The notes below the pieces were generated by a model, which was given only the letters and a program-made list of their open reading frames with translations, had not been told where the DNA came from and did no database searches. Shown here piece after piece: positions 6,104-12,083 of a DNA stretch of 12,083 nucleotides; position 1 is the stretch's first letter, and the number at the start of each line of letters is the position of its first letter. Made by a program: the position numbers and the translations under genes. Source of the stretch: an uncultured Neisseria sp. (GTDB taxonomy: Bacteria > Pseudomonadota > Gammaproteobacteria > Burkholderiales > Neisseriaceae); contig CAMURX010000036.1 of the NCBI GenBank assembly GCA_947097615.1, forward strand, positions 1-12,083. Reading direction: 5' to 3'.

Positions 6104-9100
6104 ATGAAAACCAACCGCCGCTTAAACACCCTCGCCGCCTGTCTCGGCCTGCTGTTCTGCATGCCCGAAGTCTGGGCGGCCGACAGTACGTCTGCTGAAA
6201 ATACGTCCGAAAGCAACGCCCTCGATTCTGTTACCGTCCGCGCCAAACGCCTTACCCGTGATGAAAAAGGCGAAGCGCAGCAATACAGCAAAAATGTCTC
6301 CAATGCCTATCTCGGCAAAGAATATCTCGAACGCTACCAAACCGACGCCGCAGGCGATGTCCTCAAAGGGCTCAACGGCGTCTACAACATGAACACCCGC
6401 AACGCGGGCAGCGCGATTACACCGAGCATACGCGGCATATCGGGCAAAGGCCGCATTCCCGTTACCATCGACGGCACGGAACAGACCGTAGACGTGTGGA
6501 TGAACAACTACGGCATTGCCGACCGCAACTACGTTGATCCCGCCCTGTTCCGCAGCATCGCCGTGGAAAAAAGCCCGGCGATGACGCGCGGCGTCAAATC
6601 GGGCGTTGGCGGTTCGGTAGCGATTTCCACCATCGAAGCGGACGATATCGTGCCGGAAGGCGACAAATGGGGCGTGCAGATTAAAGGCAGCTTTTCCGAC
6701 AATACCGTCAAACAGCCTATGAACCGGCTGAAATATTTGGGCTGGGAGGATTACCGCACCATTCCCGAGAGGCCGACTGCCGATGGTCCGGCGGGTGGTG
6801 TGGGTAGCACAGGAGAGTCTTATCGTAGTTTAGTATTTACCGACCAACCGCTTCCGCGCAGCCGTAGTTACAAGCTGTCCAATTTCAAGGGAGACCGTTC
6901 GGGACTGGTAGCTGCCGCCTTCAAAAGCCGTTTTTCAGACGGCCTTATTGCTTACAGCGACCGCAGTAAAGGCAATTATTTTTCCGGCAAACGCAGTGCG
7001 GGCGGCTATCTCCATAATCCAGTTTACAATTCCGACTATGCTGATTTCGGCAACACCTCTGCCACCATGGTTCCCAATATGGCCAAGCTCTACCGTCCGG
7101 GCGAAGAGGTGCTGAACAGCAATGTCGCCAGCAAAACCCTGCTGCTGAAAAACAACTGGTATCTGCCGCACAACCAGAAAATCAGCCTCAGCCATATGCG
7201 TACCCGCGTCCGCTTCGGCGAGAACAATCCGTTTTACACCGCCCTGATGCTCGGCTTCAGTGATCAGTACAATTTCGTGGGAAAACAACCCGAGGCCTAT
7301 CCGATTCAGGGTTTGGATTCCCATATTCAGACCAAAAGCTACAAACTGGGTTATGAATGGAAACCGGCAAACAGCCGCTGGATAGATTTGCAGGCCAATA
7401 TCTGGCGTATCCGTACCGACAGCAGCCGCCACCAGAACGGCGGCCCGGAGCTGAACGTCGGACGTGACGATTACAATTACGACGCTTGGGTGGCCTGCCA
7501 TATCCGCCATGAAACGCCGAAATATTTTCACGATCTCGGCATGACCTGTGCCGACATTCCTAAAGCAGAGCCGAAAGATCCGCCGCCGATTCCCGGCGCC
7601 TACCGCGTCAAATCCGGTGCGGAGCAGAGTACCCGCGCCACCCGCCTCGGTGCCGATATCAGCAACCGCTTCCGCCTTAGCGACAAATTAAGCATGACCG
7701 TATCAGGCAATATCCAATACGAAAAACTCGACGAAAAAACACAGATTTCCCAAAACGACAAAGACTTTTTTAATATTATCGGCGCGGTCAGCACCGCCAC
7801 CGCCATTGCCGGCCCGCGCGCGGGACGCAGGCATGAGTGGGGCGCGGGTCTGGCCTTCGACTGGCAGCCGACCGGCCGTCTGAACATTCAGGCGGGCGTG
7901 CGCTATGAAAAATTCTGGGCGTTTGATGATGCCTTGGCCAAAGCGCGGCGTGAGAAGAAAGATCCGTTTTATTCTTCCGATATGCAAGGAGGAAAGCTTT
8001 CCACCGGTTATGTCGTCGGCGCAGAAGCACCCTATTACGAGCTGATAAGCAATAAAGAAGAGGCTGACGATATACGGCGGATTTTGCGGACATGGGATGA
8101 AACCCATGATCCGTACAAGGTTCTGGAGCTGCGCGACAGATTTAGAAACAAATACGGCTACGGCTATGACGATGTAACCAATAAAAGCGGAAATATACAA
8201 AAGCCTATCAAAATCACCGACCGCAACGGGGAAGATTTGATAGGCCGTTACGACGGCGCGGTTTACCGCCTGAAATATGTCTACACGCCCTATGTCAACG
8301 GCCAATACCAGGGCCCGCTATTCCGCAAAGGCCAATTTGACGAAAGGGCGGACAACCCGCAAGGTCTGACAGGCGGTTATCTGAAATATCTGAACGGAAT
8401 GGCAACCGAAGGACAATACAACTATCTGGAAAGAAAAAATCAGGCGGATCTGGCAAGAAACCTGTCCGATGTTTACAAAAAACCGCAAACCGAAGAAGAA
8501 ATCTGGCCGACGCCGCAACGCCTGACCGCCCATTCCTGGTCGCCGATGCTGGCCGTCAGCTACGATCTCACCGACAACGGCCGCCTGTTTGCCCGTTTCG
8601 CCCGCGCCACCCGCTTCCCCAGCATATACGAAGCCACCACCACCAACGTCAACCTGCTGTATCCCCACTCCACCGAGTTCCACCTCAAACCCGAACGCAG
8701 CACCAACTGGGAAGTCGGCTATTCCTTCAACTTCGCCCCCTATGCCAAACGGCTCAAAGCGGGCGATGTGCGCCTCACCTATTACAACAACACCATCAAA
8801 AACGCCATCGACATCACCGAAAACAAAAACCTCACCCAATACGACAAAAAGCAGAGCGCGGGCATCGAGCTGCAAAGCCGCCTCGACAGCGGCAGATGGT
8901 TTGCCGCCTTCGGCGCCAACTACCGCCTGCGCCAGCGCGTCTGCGACAAAACGACGGCGTGGAACTACGACGTCTACAACAACCGTATCCCCGAATGCAT
9001 AGACGGCGGCTTCGGCGCCACCCGCTTTTACCAGACCATGCAGCCGAAATACTCGCTCAACCTCGATGTCGGCACCCGCCGTCTGAACAACCGTTTGGAG

Positions 9101-9382
9101 CTCGGCATGCGCGGCATCTACCACAGCACCGTCAGCACCAAACAGCAGGACCAGCTGGCCGAACAGGGCTTGGCGCGCATCCTCGAAGCCACCGGCCGCC
9201 CCTACCACTGGCGCGCCGCGCTGGTGTTCGACATGTACGGCAAATACCAAATCGGCAAAAACTTCGGCCTGAACTTCGGCATCACCAACCTCACCAACCG
9301 CTACTACCTCGACCCGATGTCCAACGTCCCCATCCCCGCCCCGGGACGGGCTGTAACCATTGGTTTTACGGGGAAATTTTAG
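6104..9382 (+). CDS. TonB-dependent outer-membrane receptor, HphR/TdfG-like, likely hemophilin-haem receptor
   Basis: 1092 residues with a clear AAGGAG six bases before the ATG. A signal peptide ends after MPEVWA (25). The TonB box is LDSVTVRAKR (40-49). The plug domain spans about 58-180, with QYSKNVSNAYLGKEYL, PSIRGISGKGRIPVTIDGTEQ and RGVKSGVGGSVAI (162-174). The barrel runs from about 190 to the C-terminal outer-membrane strand GRAVTIGFTGKF. The role is energised uptake of a ligand across the outer membrane using TonB-ExbBD; the plug wording and the neighbouring hemophilin/Slam operon suggest haem from the secreted cargo. At 1092 residues it is longer than most receptors (about 700-900). 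The excess is largely one stretch of about 200 residues (604-808) between barrel strands. Cysteine pairs at 465/482 and 947/965 sit in predicted outer loops. The FRAP/NPNL signature of classical haem receptors is absent. Confidence 0.93.
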   Translation: MKTNRRLNTLAACLGLLFCMPEVWAADSTSAENTSESNALDSVTVRAKRLTRDEKGEAQQYSKNVSNAYLGKEYLERYQTDAAGDVLKGLNGVYNMNTRNAGSAITPSIRGISGKGRIPVTIDGTEQTVDVWMNNYGIADRNYVDPALFRSIAVEKSPAMTRGVKSGVGGSVAISTIEADDIVPEGDKWGVQIKGSFSDNTVKQPMNRLKYLGWEDYRTIPERPTADGPAGGVGSTGESYRSLVFTDQPLPRSRSYKLSNFKGDRSGLVAAAFKSRFSDGLIAYSDRSKGNYFSGKRSAGGYLHNPVYNSDYADFGNTSATMVPNMAKLYRPGEEVLNSNVASKTLLLKNNWYLPHNQKISLSHMRTRVRFGENNPFYTALMLGFSDQYNFVGKQPEAYPIQGLDSHIQTKSYKLGYEWKPANSRWIDLQANIWRIRTDSSRHQNGGPELNVGRDDYNYDAWVACHIRHETPKYFHDLGMTCADIPKAEPKDPPPIPGAYRVKSGAEQSTRATRLGADISNRFRLSDKLSMTVSGNIQYEKLDEKTQISQNDKDFFNIIGAVSTATAIAGPRAGRRHEWGAGLAFDWQPTGRLNIQAGVRYEKFWAFDDALAKARREKKDPFYSSDMQGGKLSTGYVVGAEAPYYELISNKEEADDIRRILRTWDETHDPYKVLELRDRFRNKYGYGYDDVTNKSGNIQKPIKITDRNGEDLIGRYDGAVYRLKYVYTPYVNGQYQGPLFRKGQFDERADNPQGLTGGYLKYLNGMATEGQYNYLERKNQADLARNLSDVYKKPQTEEEIWPTPQRLTAHSWSPMLAVSYDLTDNGRLFARFARATRFPSIYEATTTNVNLLYPHSTEFHLKPERSTNWEVGYSFNFAPYAKRLKAGDVRLTYYNNTIKNAIDITENKNLTQYDKKQSAGIELQSRLDSGRWFAAFGANYRLRQRVCDKTTAWNYDVYNNRIPECIDGGFGATRFYQTMQPKYSLNLDVGTRRLNNRLELGMRGIYHSTVSTKQQDQLAEQGLARILEATGRPYHWRAALVFDMYGKYQIGKNFGLNFGITNLTNRYYLDPMSNVPIPAPGRAVTIGFTGKF
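6934..6945 (-). repeat. DNA uptake sequence, AG dialect
   Basis: Exact AG-DUS within the receptor gene, encoding Phe-Ser-Asp-Gly-Leu (277-281). Confidence 0.9.
7874..7884 (+). repeat. DNA uptake sequence variant
   Basis: GGCCGTCTGAA preceded by C, so 11 of 12 bases of the AG-DUS, inside the receptor gene. Confidence 0.7.
9078..9087 (+). repeat. DNA uptake sequence 10-mer core
   Basis: GCCGTCTGAA core without the AG extension, inside the last part of the receptor gene. Confidence 0.65.
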
Positions 9383-9388
9383 AAACGA

Positions 9389-9432
9389 AGAGGCCGTCTG
9401 AAAAGCCTATTCCATGTTTTCAGACGGCCTCT
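9389..9432 (+). terminator. DUS-hairpin terminator of the TonB receptor gene
   Basis: The arm 9389-9404 (AGAGGCCGTCTGAAAA) is the exact reverse complement of 9417-9432, with a 12-nt loop, starting 7 bp after the stop codon. It consists of two AG-DUS in inverted orientation (9391-9402 and 9419-9430). Confidence 0.88.
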
Positions 9433-9480
9433 GCTTGTTCTAAGTAGGGTTTCAATCCGTTTTTAACTTCGTTGGGACTT

Positions 9481-9540
9481 GGCTTTCAGAAACGTCATTC
9501 CCGCGTTTATGCCCCGAAGGGGTGCTGGCGGGAACGGCCT
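9481..9540 (+). repeat. dRS3-like repeat, copy 2 with expanded centre
   Basis: GGCTTTCAGAAACGTCATTC and CCGC (9481-9504), then GGAACGGCCT (9531-9540), match copy 1 (2924-2965) read in reverse. The centre is longer here and contains a small CCCC-GAA-GGGG-type palindrome. The two copies are inverted and bracket the hemophilin/Slam/receptor block. Confidence 0.55.
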
Positions 9541-9733
9541 TTTCGCTGCGCCGAGTATGGCGCGGCCGTGTTAAATCCGCCGCGTGTTTTGCTGCTTTGT
9601 GTTAAGCTTTCGAGCGGGCTTGCATACTTTCATCATCATGTTTTATGCCATAGAGCGTCGGCCTTTGCTGTCTTTTACCGGTGTAAACATTCGGGCCCTG
9701 TTTATTAAACATTTGATTTTTAAGGATGTATCC

Positions 9734-11818
9734 ATGAAATCACTAAAAACCTTTCTGATTTGGGGCATCGTGGTCTTGGTCGGCTTGGCCTCGTTTACCA
9801 CGCTTGCCCTCAGCAGGGGCGAGCAGGTCAGCGCGATATGGATGGTTACGGCCGCCGTGTCGGTGTACTGCATCGCCTACCGTTTTTACAGCCTCTACAT
9901 CGCCAACCGTGTGATGCAGCTCGACCCCAACCGCCTCACGCCCGCCGAGCGGCACAACGACGGTTTGGACTATGTGCCGACGCACAAGGGCGTGTTGTTC
10001 GGCCACCATTTTGCCGCGATTGCGGGCGCGGGGCCGCTGGTCGGGCCTGTGCTGGCGGCGCAGATGGGCTATCTGCCCGGCACGCTGTGGATTATCTTCG
10101 GCGTGGTGTTTGCCGGTGCGGTGCAGGACATGATGGTGCTGTTTGTGTCGATGCGCCGCGACGGTAAGTCGCTGGGCGACATTGTGAAACAGGAATTGGG
10201 CACTGTGCCCGGCGTGATTGCTTCCATCGGTATTCTGATGATTATGGTGATCATCATGGCCGTGCTCGCGCTGATTGTGGTGAAAGCACTGGTACACAGC
10301 CCGTGGGGTACATTTACCATTGCCGCGACCATGCCGATTGCGCTGTTTATGGGCATTTACACCCGCTACATCCGCCCGGGCAAAATCGGCGAGATTTCCA
10401 TCGTCGGCTTTATTTTGCTGATGCTGGCGGTAATCTACGGCGAAGACGTGGCGCACAGCTCGTTCGGCCATATTTTCGATCTCGACGGTATCCAGCTCAC
10501 TTGGGCGATTATGATTTACGGCTTTGTCGCCTCGGTATTGCCCGTATGGCTGCTGCTCACCCCGCGCGATTATCTGTCCACTTTCCTGAAAATCGGCACG
10601 ATTGCCGCGCTGGCGATCGGCATTGTGATTGTGAACCCCGCGCTACAAATGCCTGCGGTAACGCACTTTATCGACGGCTCCGGCCCCGTGTTCTCCGGCC
10701 ATCTGTTCCCGTTCTTGTTCATCACCATCGCCTGCGGCGCGGTTTCCGGTTTCCACGCGCTGATTTCTTCGGGCACAACGCCGAAAATGCTGGAAAACGA
10801 AACCCATGTGCGCATGATCGGCTACGGCGGCATGCTTATGGAAAGTTTCGTGGCGATTATGGCACTGGCCGCCGCCGCTTCGCTTGACCCGGGCGTGTAT
10901 TTCGCCATGAACAGCCCCGCCGCGCTCATCGGCACCGATGCCGCCAACGCCGCGCAGGTGATTACCAACCAGCTCCACTTCCCCGTTGATGCCGCCACGC
11001 TGCTGCACACCGCCAAAGAAGTCGGCGAAAACACCATCCTCTCCCGCGCAGGCGGCGCGCCCACCTTGGCCGTGGGCATGGCGCACATCATGAGCCGTCT
11101 GATTCCCGGCGAAGCCATGATGGCGTTCTGGTATCACTTCGCGCTGTTGTTTGAAGCGCTGTTTATCCTCACCGCCGTCGATGCCGGCACGCGCGTTGCC
11201 CGTTTTATGATTCAAGACTTGGGTAGCATTTTCTTCAAACCCTTCGGCAACACCGACTCCATCCCCGCCAACCTCGTCGCCACCTTTATCGCCGTGGCGC
11301 TGTGGGGCTACTTCCTCTACACCGGCGTAACCGACCCGCTGGGCGGCATCAACTCGCTCTGGCCGCTGTTTGGCATTGCCAACCAAATGCTGGCGGGTGT
11401 GGCGCTGATTATGTGTACCGTCGTGCTCGTGAAGATGAAACGCGACCGCTATGTCTGGGTAACGCTCGTGCCTGCGTTTGGCGTATTGTTTGTCACCTGC
11501 TGGGCCGGTTTGCAAAAACTCTTTGACGAAAGCCCGCGCGTCAGCTTCCTTGCCCACGCCGCCAAATATCAGACGGCCTTGGACAACGGCGAAGTGCTCG
11601 CCCCGGCCAAAGACTTGGGCGAAATGTCGCAGGTGATTTTGAACGACTACGTCAACTCCGGCCTCACCGCCCTGTTCCTGTCTGTGGTCGTCGTTGTGGC
11701 CGTGTACGGCGTGCGCACCGCCATGAAAGCGCGCAAAGTCGGCTGGCCGACCGCCAAAGAAATCCCGGCGGTGTACCGCGACGGCACGCAGCCGCAGGAG
11801 GCGCAAAGTGAGGCATAA
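9734..11818 (+). CDS. cstA: CstA-family transporter (carbon starvation protein A, pyruvate/peptide uptake)
   Basis: 694 residues, close to the 701 of E. coli CstA. It is a polytopic inner-membrane protein with many hydrophobic segments, the first two at about 6-26 and 33-57. The family motif region is KGVLFGHHFAAIAGAGPLVG (85-104). Other conserved stretches are LISSGTTPKML and the INSLWPLFGIANQMLAGVAL segment. Family members import pyruvate and have been linked to peptide use during carbon limitation. I chose the ATG at 9734 because AAGGATG lies 5 bases before it and the protein then aligns with family N-termini; the frame is open from 9584 but that extension is not typical. The gene ends with an 11-bp overlap with the YbdD-type gene, and the two are probably translationally coupled. 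Confidence 0.95.
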   Translation: MKSLKTFLIWGIVVLVGLASFTTLALSRGEQVSAIWMVTAAVSVYCIAYRFYSLYIANRVMQLDPNRLTPAERHNDGLDYVPTHKGVLFGHHFAAIAGAGPLVGPVLAAQMGYLPGTLWIIFGVVFAGAVQDMMVLFVSMRRDGKSLGDIVKQELGTVPGVIASIGILMIMVIIMAVLALIVVKALVHSPWGTFTIAATMPIALFMGIYTRYIRPGKIGEISIVGFILLMLAVIYGEDVAHSSFGHIFDLDGIQLTWAIMIYGFVASVLPVWLLLTPRDYLSTFLKIGTIAALAIGIVIVNPALQMPAVTHFIDGSGPVFSGHLFPFLFITIACGAVSGFHALISSGTTPKMLENETHVRMIGYGGMLMESFVAIMALAAAASLDPGVYFAMNSPAALIGTDAANAAQVITNQLHFPVDAATLLHTAKEVGENTILSRAGGAPTLAVGMAHIMSRLIPGEAMMAFWYHFALLFEALFILTAVDAGTRVARFMIQDLGSIFFKPFGNTDSIPANLVATFIAVALWGYFLYTGVTDPLGGINSLWPLFGIANQMLAGVALIMCTVVLVKMKRDRYVWVTLVPAFGVLFVTCWAGLQKLFDESPRVSFLAHAAKYQTALDNGEVLAPAKDLGEMSQVILNDYVNSGLTALFLSVVVVVAVYGVRTAMKARKVGWPTAKEIPAVYRDGTQPQEAQSEA

Positions 11819-12002
11819 ACTCGCCAAGATTTGGAAAACCGCCAAGCTCACCGCCAGCCTGATGGCGGGCGTGCCGGATTATGAAAACTACGTTGCCCAA
11901 CAGCGCAGGCACAATCCCCACGCCCCCGTGATGACCGAGCTGCAGTTCCAAGACTACTGCCGCAAACGCCGCTGCGGCGCCAACGGCGGACGCTGCTGCT
12001 AA
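11808..12002 (+). CDS. ybdD: YbdD/YjiX family small protein, CstA partner
   Basis: 64 residues from a GTG start. The start is well supported by AGGAGG (11796-11801) with 6-nt spacing, inside the end of cstA, and the overlap suggests coupled translation. The family pattern is plain: a basic N-terminus, LTASLMAGVPDYENYVAQ (matching the E. coli MIGMPDYDNYVEH region), a PVMTELQFQDYC segment and a C-terminal GGRCC. Such proteins are nearly always encoded next to CstA or BtsT-type transporters and are thought to be needed for their activity; the mechanism is not evident from sequence. Cys52 and Cys57 are extra, while the terminal Cys63-Cys64 pair is the conserved one. Confidence 0.93.
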   Translation: MRHKLAKIWKTAKLTASLMAGVPDYENYVAQQRRHNPHAPVMTELQFQDYCRKRRCGANGGRCC

Positions 12003-12023
12003 ACCGTTTGGCTTGAGTAAGGC

Positions 12024-12070
12024 AAAAGGCCGTCTGAAAACCTGTTTGCAAGGTTTTCAGACGGCCTTTT
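12024..12070 (+). terminator. DUS-hairpin terminator after the cstA operon
   Basis: The arm 12024-12043 is the exact reverse complement of 12051-12070, a 20-bp stem around a 7-nt loop, ending in TTTT. It contains an inverted pair of AG-DUS (12027-12038 and 12056-12067). Confidence 0.92.
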
Positions 12071-12083
12071 CAGCAGCGGAATG

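Larger units (their letters stand above)
9383..9733. other. Intergenic region between the TonB receptor and cstA
   Basis: 351 bp. It holds a DUS terminator (9389-9432), a dRS3-like repeat (9481-9540), and about 190 bp that should contain the cstA promoter. The best -35-like hexamer is TTGCAT (9620-9625), but no good -10 follows at 16-18 bp, so I do not call a promoter. A ribosome-binding site AAGGATG (9722-9728) precedes cstA. No gene seen. Confidence 0.7.

Noticed and set aside
6149..6178. Lipoprotein signal in the TonB receptor (Cys19)
   Set aside because: The bases of a lipobox are missing around Cys19, and a normal signal peptidase site follows at VWA-AD.
8318..9250. 310-residue minus-strand open frame inside the receptor gene
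   Set aside because: Antisense shadow of the GC-rich receptor coding frame with no signal peptide or domain. The same applies to the long minus-strand frame at 10643-11851 opposite cstA.
9584..9733. N-terminal extension of cstA by 50 codons
   Set aside because: The ATG at 9734 has its own ribosome-binding site and matches family N-termini.
1..12083. CRISPR array, tRNA, insertion sequence transposase
   Set aside because: I looked for regularly spaced repeats, tRNA-like T-arm sequences and transposase motifs and saw none.

Overview
The window reads as a chromosomal segment of a commensal-type Neisseria. It carries about 16 full copies of the 12-base DNA uptake sequence AGGCCGTCTGAA (the AG-DUS dialect) on both strands and only two copies of the meningococcal/gonococcal ATGCCGTCTGAA form (counts by eye). 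Several AG-DUS copies form inverted pairs that act as terminators, as is usual in Neisseria. The housekeeping genes present also fit: a DUF3683-type FAD oxidoreductase, 4.5S RNA, and cstA with its small YbdD-type partner. The species cannot be named from this alone.

Layout. 1-2369 (minus): 5' 789 codons of a large FAD-binding oxidoreductase that runs off the left edge. 2370-2757: intergenic, holding a 163-bp imperfect palindromic element with perfect 13-bp ends, a DUS inverted pair and the ffs promoter. 2758-2892 (plus): 4.5S SRP RNA and its terminator. 2893-3072: a degenerate dRS3-like repeat, a single DUS and a DUS hairpin. 3073-5557 (minus): a two-gene operon, a secreted hemophilin-like protein followed by a Slam-family outer-membrane translocon. 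5558-6103: divergent control region with a Fur-box-like promoter. 6104-9382 (plus): a 1092-residue TonB-dependent receptor. 9383-9733: DUS terminator and a second dRS3-like repeat, inverted relative to the first. 9734-12002 (plus): cstA and the overlapping YbdD/YjiX gene, closed by a 20-bp-stem DUS terminator.

How the parts work together. The central block (3073-9382) has the gene content of the hemophilin / Slam / TonB-receptor haem uptake systems known from Acinetobacter baumannii (HphA-HsmA-HphR). The cargo is exported through Sec, moved across the outer membrane by Slam, and would deliver haem (or another ligand) to the TonB receptor. Here the cargo has a plain signal peptide and no cysteine anywhere, so it should be a soluble hemophore, not a surface lipoprotein. 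The block sits between 4.5S RNA and cstA, is bracketed by inverted dRS3-like repeats and rich in DUS, and its cargo gene is visibly more AT-rich than its neighbours. This suggests a cassette moved by natural transformation and homologous recombination. The haem ligand is inferred from family and context, not shown by the sequence.
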